Shown one piece after another: positions 1 through 8,217 of a DNA stretch of 62,316 nucleotides. The position numbers and the translations under genes are program-made. Origin of the DNA: Mesorhizobium carmichaelinearum (lineage in GTDB: Bacteria; Pseudomonadota; Alphaproteobacteria; Rhizobiales; Rhizobiaceae); the NCBI RefSeq assembly GCF_900199455.1, contig NZ_FZQR01000030.1, positions 1 to 62,316 on the forward strand, given 5' to 3'. The stretch's first letter is position 1, and every line of letters starts with the position of its first letter. A model generated the notes under the pieces. The model ran no database searches. It saw only the letters and a list, made by a program, of their open reading frames with translations, and was not told the origin of the DNA.

Positions 1-70
1 GAGGGTGGGGACTCGACCGGGTTTCTCCTCAAGCGCCTCGCGTCAGTGCGACGCGCTTAACCTCTGTTCC

Positions 71-110
71 ATGCATGTCGCAAACCATTGCCCCTCTGGG
101 CGACATGCAT
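71..110. repeat. intergenic palindrome with ATGCATGTCGC arms
   Basis: Perfect 11-bp inverted repeat: the arm at 71-81 is the reverse complement of 100-110, with an 18-base spacer. It lies just downstream of the BTLCP gene, which ends at 118 on the minus strand, so it could act in 3' processing or termination. From memory, ATGCATGTCG-type palindromes recur in Mesorhizobium intergenic DNA; that is recollection, not a search. Nothing else was recognised in bases 1-117. Confidence 0.6.
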
Positions 111-117
111 TGGCGTC

Positions 118-726
118 CTAGCGGACGCTGGCGACCGCGTCGGAGCGGCCGTCGTTGATCGTCACCCAAACGCCGGAATTCTCCGTCGATTGACGCTTGA
201 GATAGGTGTAGTCGGTGTCCGTCCAGGACAGCACCTTGGTTTCCAGATTGTCGAGGATGAACTCGCCGAGGCTGGTGCGCACGGTCAGCACGGCGTGGCC
301 GTCGCCATTCGGCTGGCGCGCGACCGTCATCAACAGATCACCCGCCGGCACGCCGGCATTCATCAGCTCGCGGCGCTTCTCCAGCGCATAGTCTTCGCAA
401 TCGCCATAGCCATTGTCGGGATAGGCCCAGTACTCCTCGACACCGTAGTTCTCCATGTCGGTGCGCGGCTTGACGCGGGTGTTGACCGAATTGTTGATGT
501 TGACGATCGTCGCCCAGAGCTTGCGGGTCAGGTCGACCGGCGCGCCTTTGGGCGTCTTCTCGTTGCATTCGCTAGGGATGCGCTGGCAGAATTCATAATG
601 GCCAACAGGCTGCGTGGTCCGACCGCCGGTGTGCATATAGGCCGGTCCCGCGGCATATGCTGATCCCCAAGCGGAAAGCTGCATCGCCATTGCCAACAGC
701 AACAGCTTGCCCCTCTTTGCTTTCAT
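118..726 (-). CDS. BTLCP-family transglutaminase-like cysteine peptidase, exported
   Basis: A 202-residue protein with a cleavable-looking signal peptide (K-rich start, hydrophobic core about 8-20, AYAA near 23-26). The rest fits the bacterial transglutaminase-like cysteine proteinase family (PF06035). A Cys-His-Asp triad is visible as C110 in GYGDCEDYA, H144 in GDGHAVL and D159 in FILDN. The family includes LapG, the periplasmic protease that releases adhesins under c-di-GMP control, but many rhizobial members are lone proteins of unknown substrate. It lies downstream of a tandem PilZ gene on the same strand, separated by that gene's terminator, so it probably has its own promoter in 727-961. 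Family call is firm; a LapG-like role is inference. Confidence 0.85.
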   Translation of the reverse strand: MKAKRGKLLLLAMAMQLSAWGSAYAAGPAYMHTGGRTTQPVGHYEFCQRIPSECNEKTPKGAPVDLTRKLWATIVNINNSVNTRVKPRTDMENYGVEEYWAYPDNGYGDCEDYALEKRRELMNAGVPAGDLLMTVARQPNGDGHAVLTVRTSLGEFILDNLETKVLSWTDTDYTYLKRQSTENSGVWVTINDGRSDAVASVR

Positions 727-961
727 TTTTAGTCTCCCCGTTCGAAGGAGACATTGCCACAGCTGGATTTATTTGACGCAAAGGCGCGAAGTAGACTTTA
801 AGTAAAACGCCGGTAGAATAAACATAAAATTTGAATCATTTGAGTATTGAATTGTTTGGATTGCCAGGACTGGGCTTGCGGTATGCGTGACGCTTACGCT
901 GAGCGTTACAGGTCGCAGCCTCGGCTGTCAGAACGGATATCAATCGCTGTTGCCCAGAAAC

Positions 962-986
962 AAAAAACCGGCCGCTAACGGCCGGT
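962..986 (-). terminator. intrinsic terminator of the PilZ gene
   Basis: Read on the minus strand: an 8-bp GC-rich stem (ACCGGCCG / CGGCCGGT) with a four-base loop, followed at once by six T. It lies 27 bases past the PilZ stop codon, as expected for a rho-independent terminator. Confidence 0.85.
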
Positions 987-1013
987 CTGACTGGGGCGTC
1001 CCGACGGATCTGG

Positions 1014-1631
1014 TCAGGCGCGTGGCGTGTTGAATTCTGAATCGAGCGTTTCGGGGCGCTGGATGACGGCGAATTCGATGGCGACGCCATCCTCGAAATG
1101 GCGAACGATCTGGCCGCGCATGGTGCCGAGCATGACCTGGACGCCGATCGCCGGCTTGACGTCGATCTCGATCGCCGCACCGGACAGTGACAGGTCGATG
1201 ATCCGGCACTGATATTGGCGGCCGTCGGTGAGCTGCAGCACGCTGGTCGGGTTGCGCGGCGCGACGCGTTCGTGGCGGCGGTCTTCCGGCAGGTCGAGTT
1301 CGTGCTTGTTGGCAAGCCAGGTCAGCTGCGCCGCCAGCTTGTCCTTCTTGCGGTCGGACGCAATCACCGTCATGGCGAAGCCGTCCTGCAGCGTGCGCGT
1401 GACGACACCTTCGATGCGGCCGATATGGTCGATATAGGCGATGACTTTTTCGCCGGGCATGCCGATGCGGTCGGTGCGGAGCGCGACGTTGCCGGGCGAC
1501 ATGTCGACAACCTGGCAAGGATGCTCGGTGCGGTCTTCCAGCATGAATCGTCCGTATATTTTGACCCGGACGCGCTGAAAGTTACGCCTTTCAGCTTGGG
1601 ACGGCGCGTAGTCGACCGCCGCTGACCTCAT
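1014..1631 (-). CDS. tandem PilZ-domain protein
   Basis: A 205-residue soluble protein with two PilZ domains, roughly 14-95 and 116-195. PilZ domains usually bind cyclic di-GMP through an RxxxR motif and a DxSxxG motif. The first copy has R16xxxR20 and D43-M-S-P-G-N48, so its last position is Asn rather than Gly. The second has R118xxxR122 and D147-L-S-L-S-G with a good match. No output domain or signal peptide is seen, so it is probably a cytoplasmic c-di-GMP receptor. The target is unknown. It is flanked by a PAS_5 protein and the BTLCP gene on the same strand. Confidence 0.88.
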   Translation of the reverse strand: MRSAAVDYAPSQAERRNFQRVRVKIYGRFMLEDRTEHPCQVVDMSPGNVALRTDRIGMPGEKVIAYIDHIGRIEGVVTRTLQDGFAMTVIASDRKKDKLAAQLTWLANKHELDLPEDRRHERVAPRNPTSVLQLTDGRQYQCRIIDLSLSGAAIEIDVKPAIGVQVMLGTMRGQIVRHFEDGVAIEFAVIQRPETLDSEFNTPRA

Positions 1632-1750
1632 GACTGCCTACACCCCGTTTGGCATCCCCGCGCGCCAATGCGAGGGACTTCATCAAAGAAGTACAACAAA
1701 GCGGGTTAACAAAGGGAAAAAACGAGCCTGCAAGACTGTGCGATCATCAA

Positions 1751-2383
1751 CTATTCCTCGCGCCCGCCGTCGAAGACGACGAGATGGCGGATGCGGCGCG
1801 CCCGGCCAAGCGCCGAGATCGTGTCAGGCGCCTCGAGTTCGGCTGGAACAAGCGAGGGAACGTCGATCGCCGGACGGTTGTTGAGCAGCTCTTTCTCCGG
1901 ATCGATGACACGGATCGAATCGATCATGGCGTCCGTGATCGGGTCGGCGCCCAGCCAGAACGGCTTCTCCGCGGCACTGATCACGCCGAGACAGCGCGGA
2001 TTTTCGATGCCGCCGTCAAGCGGCAAGGCAAGCAATTCGAACTTGTTGGAGCGGCCGTTGCGGCTGAAGCCCTCGAACATGATCAGCACCACCGATTTCT
2101 GGTCGAAAACCCCATGAATCAGCCGTGAGACCAGACGCTGATCCTTCTCGCGCCACAAGGACGGGAAGGAGAACCCCTTGAGTTCGCGGCCATAGCAGGC
2201 GCAGAGCCTGGTGCCGGCCAGGCGGAACACGGGTTGCCCGCGTGTGTCCTTTTCCAGGATGAACGTATCGGCCAGCAGCGACTTGATATCGGCGGGCTCA
2301 ACTTCCGAACGCTTCGGAGCAGGGCGTCCGTCACGCAGGCGGTTCCAATAATGGAACAGCGTGATCGATCCGTTTTGGTTCAT
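1751..2383 (-). CDS. PAS_5-family domain protein
   Basis: About 210 residues from the Met at 2383; an in-frame Met at 2422 would add 13 residues. The start MNQNGSITLFHYWNRLR, the RPAPKRSEVEP stretch and the GTRLCACYGRELKG motif match the PAS_5 family (PF07310), a PAS-like sensor domain common in Rhizobiales and related to Caulobacter MopJ. No catalytic or DNA-binding domain is visible, so it is either a stand-alone ligand sensor or a partner protein. It has no signal peptide and no membrane segment. Ligand and partner cannot be read from sequence. Confidence 0.78.
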   Translation of the reverse strand: MNQNGSITLFHYWNRLRDGRPAPKRSEVEPADIKSLLADTFILEKDTRGQPVFRLAGTRLCACYGRELKGFSFPSLWREKDQRLVSRLIHGVFDQKSVVLIMFEGFSRNGRSNKFELLALPLDGGIENPRCLGVISAAEKPFWLGADPITDAMIDSIRVIDPEKELLNNRPAIDVPSLVPAELEAPDTISALGRARRIRHLVVFDGGREE

Positions 2384-2968
2384 GGTATGCTGCTCCGCGC
2401 ATTCTGTCGTCTGATGTCCCATCGGTGAACAGAAGGGCGCCCTCCGATGACCTACATGCGTTGCGGAGCAGGAAGCGTGCCAGCGTCGTTAACACTTGTT
2501 CACGGGTCGGGGCCGTTAAGGTTAACAACTGGTTTACGTTGCGCCCGGGCAGGCCCTATGGCACACCAAAACCACTCCAGAAGCGGTCGTTTCGCGACGA
2601 TCGGCAGCACTTCAGTCAAGGGTTTTAGGGGAGCAGGGGGCTCGACCGGCCGTTCAAGGGAAACCTTGGACGGCTTCTTTTTTGATTCGCGCCCTGTGAT
2701 TCGCGGTTAACGGCGGGCATGATTTCTCGCTCATCGCGACACCTGCGGCGGTCCGATGATCGATGACGCCGGGATAGCCTGATCCCCGCGCTGTGCGACA
2801 GGCAGCAAGCAACATTTGCCAATCACGCGCCGCGAAAGAGAAAAATCTGCGTTCCGAGCGGTTCTGTTGCCGCTGTACCCTTCGTGAATTCGCTCCTTGA
2901 GGCGCGACGGCGGCGATCCCGCGGTCCGGAGACGTGCCTCGTCAGCGTAATTCTCTGGGGAAACCTTC
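2384..2968. other. long intergenic stretch with no convincing ORF
   Basis: This stretch separates the PAS_5 gene (minus) from the sugar-binding-protein gene (plus). Several short overlapping ORFs lack family resemblance or ribosome sites and are rejected. It holds GTTAAC-rich sequence near 2488-2525 that could be promoter DNA, and a strong plus-strand intrinsic terminator at 2649-2684 with no recognised gene in front of it. A small RNA or a leader ending in an attenuator would fit. Confidence 0.6.
2649..2684 (+). terminator. orphan intrinsic terminator, candidate sRNA end or attenuator
   Basis: An 11-bp stem (GCCGT-T-CAAGG paired with CCTTG-G-ACGGC, one T-G wobble) closed by a GAAA tetraloop, followed by TTCTTTTTTG. 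This is a near-ideal rho-independent terminator on the plus strand. The only plus-strand gene nearby starts 285 bases downstream, so it must end either a non-coding RNA or the leader of the ABC binding-protein transcript. Confidence 0.82.
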
Positions 2969-4012
2969 ATGAAGACTTCTATCCTTGGACTGATCACGGC
3001 CGGCCTGCTGGCCAGCGCCATTCCGCTCGGCACCGTTCACGCAGCCGGAATCGCGGGTGCTCCCGCTCCTTTCGACAACGGTGGCGTGAAAGTGGCGCTC
3101 GTCACCTTCATCTCGGCCGGCGATTTCTTTCAGGCCTATCAGGCCGGCGCGACGAAACAGGCGAAGGCGCTCGACATCGACCTGCAGATCTTTTCCGGCC
3201 GGCAGGATGCGGCCGCGCAACGTGACCAGATCGACCAGGCGATCAATCTCGGCGTCCAGGCCATCATCATTGACCATGGCCAGCCCGAAGCGCTGAAGGA
3301 CGTCGCGCAGAAAGCGCTCGATGCCGGCATCAAGGTCGTCGCCTTCGACGTCAATCTCGACAACCCGAAGATCCCGCAGGTCGAACAGTCCGATCACGAG
3401 CTTGCCAAGGCGTCGCTCGGCCAGGCGCTCAAGGACAACGGCACCTCGTTCCAAGCCGGTTATGTCTATGTCGCCGGCTTCGCGCCGCTCGACCGCCGCA
3501 ACGAAATCTGGGACGAGACCAAGAAGGCCAATCCCGGCATTGTCGAGAAGGCGCGCTGGGGGACGGTCAACGACACGACCGCGGTATCGACAGCCGACCA
3601 GACCAAGGCGGCGTTCCAGGCCAACCCCGATATCTCAGTCGTCTTTGCTCCCTATGACGAGTTCGCGCGCGGCGTGAAACTCGCCACCGACGAACTCGGC
3701 ATCTCGAACAAGGTGAAGATCTATTCGGCCGACGTGTCCACCGCCGATATCACCGAAATCACTGCCGAAGGAAGCCCGTGGGTCGCCACCGCGGCCACCA
3801 ATCCGGCCGTCGTCGGCGCGGTTTCGGTGCGGGCGGCGGCCAAGCTGATCGCCGGCGAGGATCCTGGTCACAGCATCGTCGTCAAGCCGGTGCTGCTGAC
3901 ACAGGAAGAGCTGCGCAAGAACGGCATCAAGACAGTCGAGGATCTCGACGCCAAGCTTCCCGCCTTCGGCCAGAGCGACGCGGCGGCGGCCAGCTGGATC
4001 CCGTCCAACTGA
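2969..4012 (+). CDS. sugar ABC transporter periplasmic binding protein
   Basis: A 347-residue protein with a signal peptide (MKTSILGLITAGLLAS, VHAAG near 24-28). The mature part fits the Peripla_BP_4 / ribose-binding (RbsB-like) fold: a KVALVTFIS first strand, AIIIDHG near 100, VVAFDVN near 127 and a late VKIYSADVST segment. It would deliver a sugar or sugar-like ligand to the permease and ATPase encoded on the opposite strand at 4067-6672. The substrate is not readable; the family covers ribose, xylose, autoinducer-2, erythritol and others. The intergenic region upstream carries a terminator-like leader hairpin. Confidence 0.88.
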   Translation: MKTSILGLITAGLLASAIPLGTVHAAGIAGAPAPFDNGGVKVALVTFISAGDFFQAYQAGATKQAKALDIDLQIFSGRQDAAAQRDQIDQAINLGVQAIIIDHGQPEALKDVAQKALDAGIKVVAFDVNLDNPKIPQVEQSDHELAKASLGQALKDNGTSFQAGYVYVAGFAPLDRRNEIWDETKKANPGIVEKARWGTVNDTTAVSTADQTKAAFQANPDISVVFAPYDEFARGVKLATDELGISNKVKIYSADVSTADITEITAEGSPWVATAATNPAVVGAVSVRAAAKLIAGEDPGHSIVVKPVLLTQEELRKNGIKTVEDLDAKLPAFGQSDAAAASWIPSN

Positions 4013-4017
4013 TCCTT

Positions 4018-4057
4018 TTTCTCCTCTCCCTCGCTCGCCAGCGAGGGAGAGGAGAAA
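4018..4057. terminator. 18-bp perfect hairpin between convergent ABC genes
   Basis: The arm TTTCTCCTCTCCCTCGCT at 4018-4035 and its exact complement at 4040-4057 enclose a CGCC loop. It lies in the 54-base gap between the binding-protein stop and the permease stop, so it probably acts as a bidirectional terminator or 3' end stabiliser. There is no T run after the stem on either strand, unlike a canonical intrinsic terminator. Confidence 0.75.
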
Positions 4058-4066
4058 TCGATTGGG

Positions 4067-5083
4067 TTAGCGCTTCTTTCCCAGGCCGAAGGTCAGTGCC
4101 AGCGCACCGACCAGCACGACGCCCTTGACGAAGTCCTGCGTGTAGTAGGGCGCGTTCAGCATGGTGAGGCCGTTGAGCAGCACACCGACGAAGATGGCGC
4201 CGACCACCGTGCCGATCACATGCGGGCGACGCTTGTCGAGCACGGCATAGCCGATCAACGAGGCCGCCACGGCATCGAGCAGCAGCGAATTGCCCGCCGA
4301 AACGTCGCCACGGCCGACGCGCGAGGCCACGATCAGCCCGCCCAGCGAAGCAAGCGTGCCTGACAGTATGTAGGCCCAGAGCCGGTATCTCTTGGTCGCC
4401 GCACCGGCGAGATGCGCGGCCGTTTCATTGCCGCCGATGGCATAGAAGACGCGGCCCCAGCGCGTGCGTTCCATCAGGAACCAGGCCAGCACGGCGACGA
4501 TAGCCATGACCACGACAGACAGCGGAATCGTGTCGAAGAGCCGGGACCGGCCGAGGATCAGGAACGCCGGATCGTAGGCGCCGGGAACCGAAGAGCCGTC
4601 GGGAAGCACCATGCCGGCGGTGATCGAGCGGCCGCCGGTCGGGATCAGCTGCAGGCCGGCGAGCAGGAACATGGTCGCCAGCGTGGCGAGAAGATCGGGT
4701 ACGCCGACGCGGACGATCAGCAGCCCGTTGACGAGGCCGATGAAGGCACCCATCAGCAAGACCAGCACTATGGTCTGGGCCGCGTCCAGCTGCCACACGA
4801 CCATGGCATAGCTCGCCGCCATCACCGACGAAGCCGCGATGCTGCCGACCGACAGATCGAAGCCGTCGGCCGCCATGGTGATCGACACCCCGACGCCGAG
4901 GATCGCCACCACCGAAACCGCCTGCAGGATCGAGAACAGATTGGTCGAGCGGATGAAGGCGGGCTGCGCGTACCAGAACCCCACCACCATCAGCGCCAGC
5001 AGCACGAAGAGGGCGTAGCGGCGCGTTTCGCGGAAAAGCGATGTGCGCGAGGCGGACGGCTGCGTCGTCGTCGGATAGGTCAT
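4067..5083 (-). CDS. sugar ABC transporter permease (RbsC-like)
   Basis: A 338-residue inner-membrane protein with about ten hydrophobic segments. It matches the BPD_transp_2 permease family of ribose-type importers: VGVSITMAADGFDLSVG near 62-79, GLVNGLLIVRVGVPDLLATL near 117-137 and a FYAIGGNETAAHLAG coupling region near 210. It should pair with the two-domain ATPase just upstream in the same transcript; the genes overlap by four bases (ATGA), suggesting translational coupling. The binding protein is encoded convergently. The substrate is unknown. Confidence 0.9.
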   Translation of the reverse strand: MTYPTTTQPSASRTSLFRETRRYALFVLLALMVVGFWYAQPAFIRSTNLFSILQAVSVVAILGVGVSITMAADGFDLSVGSIAASSVMAASYAMVVWQLDAAQTIVLVLLMGAFIGLVNGLLIVRVGVPDLLATLATMFLLAGLQLIPTGGRSITAGMVLPDGSSVPGAYDPAFLILGRSRLFDTIPLSVVVMAIVAVLAWFLMERTRWGRVFYAIGGNETAAHLAGAATKRYRLWAYILSGTLASLGGLIVASRVGRGDVSAGNSLLLDAVAASLIGYAVLDKRRPHVIGTVVGAIFVGVLLNGLTMLNAPYYTQDFVKGVVLVGALALTFGLGKKR

Positions 5084-6672
5084 CTGTTGTCTCCGGCCTT
5101 GTCGCTCTCGACCTTGCCGATCTGGTCGGTCAGTGAGCCATGGCCGTCTCCGGCCTCATAAAGTGTGTGGTTGCGCATGACGAGGATGCGGTCTGCAGCC
5201 TCCAGCGCCTCTTCGGTGTCGCTGGTCGCGATCAGCGTGGCGGAACCGCTCTGGCTGTTGCGGATGGCGGCGATCAGATCGGCGCGTGCGCCGACGTCGA
5301 CGCCCTGGAACGGCTCGTCGAGCAGCAGCAGCCGGCAAGGTGCCGCCTGCCATCGCGCGAGCACGACCTTCTGCTGGTTGCCGCCTGAAAGCTCGTCGAG
5401 CGTGTCGTCGGGTCCGCGCGCCTTGATGCCGAGCCGCGAGATCGCATCGGCCGCGACCTTGCGTTCCCGGGCTGTGCGCAGCAGGCCGCTTGGAAACCAG
5501 CGCTTGAGATGCGGCAGGGCGATCGTGCCGGCGATCGAGGCGCCGGGAACTTCGGGCGGCAGCAAGGACGATTGCCAGCGATCCTCGGCGACCATGAACA
5601 CACCGCTTTCGATCGACTGCGCCGGCCCGCTCGACAGCCATGGCTTTCCGTCGAGCACGAAGCCGCCTTGCGCCAGCGTTTCCAGTCCGAAAAGCGCGCG
5701 CAGCAGCCTGCTCTTGCCCGATCCGAGCGTGCCGGTGATGGCGACGACCTCGCCGGAGCGCAGGTCGAGATCGAAAGGCTCCGCCCCGGCAACCAGCCGC
5801 GCGCGCCTGATGGAGGCGATGATCGGCGCGGTTGATGCCTTGCTGTCATGCGTGGCGGCTTCCAATGTCCGGCCGATCATGGCCGCGACCGCGGCGGGGA
5901 AATCGATCGGCCTGGTAAAGGCACCGACGATTCGGCCGCCGCGCATCACGACGGCGCGATCGGCGATGGCCGCAAGGTCGCCAAGCCGGTGCGAGATATA
6001 GAGGATTGCCATGCCGCCGGCGCGCAGCCGGCGGATGATGGCGAACAGCCGCTCGGCTTCGGTGGTCGACAGGCTTGACGTCGGCTCGTCGAGGATGAGC
6101 ACCGAGGCCTTGGCCGCGACGGCGCGGGCGATGGCGATCAATTGGCGTTCCGCCGGGCGCAGATCGATGAAGTCGCGATCGAGCGGCAGATCGAGGTCGA
6201 TCAGCGCCGCGACCGCGCGCGCCCGCCGGCGGATCGATGCCGCCGAGACGAGAAAGTGTCCGCTGCGGCCGCAAAGCTCGTCAAGCAGGAGGTTTTCGGC
6301 AACCGTCAATCCGGCGGCACCCGCCTGGTCGGTCGCCTGATGCACCGTCGCAATGCCGGCCGCCTTGGCGGCGCTGGGCGAGGCGAAGGTGACAATGTTG
6401 CCACCCAGCGTGATCGTGCCCGCGTCGGGCGTGTACGACCCCGAAAGGATCTTCACCAAGGTCGATTTGCCGGCGCCGTTGGCGCCCATCAGCGCCACGA
6501 CCTCACCGGGCGCGACGGCAAGATCGGCGCCGGCGAGCGCGCGTGTCGGCCCGAAGGATTTCTCGATCCCGTTGACGGAGACGGCGATAGCTGAGGGTGC
6601 TGGGGGCAAGATGCGTGAGCTTCGGGTTATGGCATTGCGCTTGGGGCGGCGAGTTTTGGCCGTCGTTCTCAC
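5080..6672 (-). CDS. sugar ABC transporter ATP-binding protein, duplicated ABC domains (RbsA/MglA-like)
   Basis: A 530-residue protein with two nucleotide-binding domains. The first has Walker A GANGAGKST near 63-71, Walker B VLILDEPTS, and a diverged signature (LRPAERQ) where the family usually has an LSxxxxQ motif. The second has Walker A GTLGSGKSR, signature LSGGNQQK and Walker B LLLDEPFQGVD. The fusion of two ABC domains is typical of ATPases serving ribose/galactose-type importers. An Arg/Lys-rich N-terminal tail of about 30 residues precedes the first domain, so the real start may be internal. It is the first gene of a two-gene minus-strand operon with the permease. Confidence 0.88.
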   Translation of the reverse strand: MRTTAKTRRPKRNAITRSSRILPPAPSAIAVSVNGIEKSFGPTRALAGADLAVAPGEVVALMGANGAGKSTLVKILSGSYTPDAGTITLGGNIVTFASPSAAKAAGIATVHQATDQAGAAGLTVAENLLLDELCGRSGHFLVSAASIRRRARAVAALIDLDLPLDRDFIDLRPAERQLIAIARAVAAKASVLILDEPTSSLSTTEAERLFAIIRRLRAGGMAILYISHRLGDLAAIADRAVVMRGGRIVGAFTRPIDFPAAVAAMIGRTLEAATHDSKASTAPIIASIRRARLVAGAEPFDLDLRSGEVVAITGTLGSGKSRLLRALFGLETLAQGGFVLDGKPWLSSGPAQSIESGVFMVAEDRWQSSLLPPEVPGASIAGTIALPHLKRWFPSGLLRTARERKVAADAISRLGIKARGPDDTLDELSGGNQQKVVLARWQAAPCRLLLLDEPFQGVDVGARADLIAAIRNSQSGSATLIATSDTEEALEAADRILVMRNHTLYEAGDGHGSLTDQIGKVESDKAGDNR

Positions 6673-6891
6673 CCGTTATGGCGCCGCATTCTAGGGAGGG
6701 GGCCTGTCGCCTCCGAGAACGCGCGTTGCGAGTTTTTCAAATCCCGGAGCAATTCCGCTTCGTTTCCTTTCGTTTCATAGCAAATGAGGGCGACGCCGTA
6801 CGTCGTGTTCGCCGTTCGAGAAACAGAATTGTTCCAAGTCGGGTATCCTTGCTCTAAAGCTCGCGCATCGAATCCCAGGACCAAGACGCGT

Positions 6892-7650
6892 ATGAGTGAA
6901 CCGGTAAGCCCTTCGGAAGCCGAACCCACCGAACCGACGCCGGAGCCCCGGCGCGAGCCGGTGTTCAATCTGCCGCCCCTAGTGCTGGTGGTGATCGGCA
7001 TTTGCGCGGCCGTCTATCTGCTGCAGCAATATGTGCTGAACGACGAGCAGCAGATGACGCTGTTGTACGATGGGGCCTTCATCCCCATCCTCTACACCGG
7101 ACAATACGGCTTCGACTGGTTCCTGTTCACGCGGCCCTTCACCTATGCCTTCATGCATGGCGGTTTTGCCCATATCGCCATTAACATGGTCTACCTCGCC
7201 GCCTTTGGCTCGCCGCTGGCCAATCGCCTTGGCGGGCTCAGGTTCGCCTTGTTCTTCGCTGCCACCGGACTGGCTTCCGTCGCGCTGTTCTGGGCCATGC
7301 ATCCGTACGGAGAGGCACCATTGGTCGGCGCCTCCGGCGCAATTTCCGGCATGATGGGCGCCGCCGCGCGGTTCGGTTTCCGCACCGACCGTTCGGCCGG
7401 CAAGGCAGCCTTCGCCGGCCCGGTGCTGCCGATCGGCATCGTGTTGCGTTTGCGTGGCGTCGTGATCTTCCTCGCCGTGTGGATGATCATCAACCTCGCC
7501 ACTGGCCTTCTCGGCTTTGCGCCTGGAATAGACGGTCAGATCGCCTGGGAGGCCCATATTGGCGGCTTCGTCGCCGGCTTCTTCGGCCTGCGGTGGTTCG
7601 ACAGGCGATGGCAGCCGCCTGAGTGGGAAACCACCGACCGCCGCACTTGA
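6892..7650 (+). CDS. rhomboid family intramembrane serine protease
   Basis: I chose the start at 6892 (MSEPVSPSEA, 252 residues); an upstream in-frame Met would add a 36-residue non-family extension. After an acidic, Pro-rich cytoplasmic tail of about 25 residues come six or so membrane segments. The serine protease dyad is clear: S148 in GASGA and H222 in EAHIGGF, with H94 and N98 in HIAIN as the oxyanion-side residues of the family. Rhomboids cleave transmembrane substrates within the bilayer. The natural substrate in rhizobia is unknown. It lies alone, followed 88 bases later by the CBS protein. Confidence 0.92.
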   Translation: MSEPVSPSEAEPTEPTPEPRREPVFNLPPLVLVVIGICAAVYLLQQYVLNDEQQMTLLYDGAFIPILYTGQYGFDWFLFTRPFTYAFMHGGFAHIAINMVYLAAFGSPLANRLGGLRFALFFAATGLASVALFWAMHPYGEAPLVGASGAISGMMGAAARFGFRTDRSAGKAAFAGPVLPIGIVLRLRGVVIFLAVWMIINLATGLLGFAPGIDGQIAWEAHIGGFVAGFFGLRWFDRRWQPPEWETTDRRT

Positions 7651-7737
7651 AATGCAGCCGATCACGGCGCACGATGTTCACTCTTACGTGAAAGCCGGTC
7701 AGGCAGGAACCGGCAGGCAAAAGCAGAGGAGGACGCC

Positions 7738-8169
7738 ATGACGGTTAAGGCAATTCTAGAGAGAAAAGGCCACGACGTGTTGACGCTCGGGCCGAATGAA
7801 AAACTTAGCGTGGCCATCCGCATGCTCGCTGACCACAAGATCGGTGCGCTGGTCATCACCAACGGCGATCGCAAGATCGTCGGCATTCTTTCTGAGCGCG
7901 ATATCGTGCGTGTCGTCGCCAAGGAGGGTGCCGCCGCGCTTGATATTGCCGTGCGTTCGGCGATGACGCCGAAGGTGAAGATCTGCAACGAGAACCACAC
8001 GGTCAACGAGGTGATGGAGATCATGACCAGGGGCCGTTTCCGCCATCTGCCGGTGGAAAAGGACGGCCTGCTCGATGGCATCGTCTCCATCGGCGACGTG
8101 GTCAAGCGCCGCATCGAGGATGTCGAGCGCGAGGCCGACGAGATTAGGGCCTACATCGCCACCGCCTGA
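7738..8169 (+). CDS. tandem CBS-domain protein
   Basis: A 143-residue cytoplasmic protein made almost wholly of two CBS motifs, about 8-65 and 75-133. Each ends with the usual VGIxSERDIV / DGIVSIGDVV pattern, and AMTPKVKICNENHTVNEVM links them. CBS pairs bind adenosine nucleotides or NAD and usually regulate partner proteins. Small two-CBS proteins like this are common in rhizobia next to unrelated genes, and their partners are mostly unknown. A GAGGA ribosome site lies just before the ATG. A GC-rich hairpin at 8184-8209 follows the stop. Confidence 0.9.
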   Translation: MTVKAILERKGHDVLTLGPNEKLSVAIRMLADHKIGALVITNGDRKIVGILSERDIVRVVAKEGAAALDIAVRSAMTPKVKICNENHTVNEVMEIMTRGRFRHLPVEKDGLLDGIVSIGDVVKRRIEDVEREADEIRAYIATA

Positions 8170-8183
8170 GCGGTGAACGGAGC

Positions 8184-8209
8184 CCGCCGGCCGGAGACCC
8201 GGCCGGCGG
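8184..8209. terminator. GC-rich hairpin between convergent genes
   Basis: An 11-bp perfect stem built from CCGCCGGCCGG and its complement around an AGAC loop, lying between the CBS gene stop and the convergent YjhX-like gene. The downstream T run is weak (CCTATTTCT), so termination is likely but not certain. Confidence 0.65.
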
Positions 8210-8217
8210 ACCTATTT

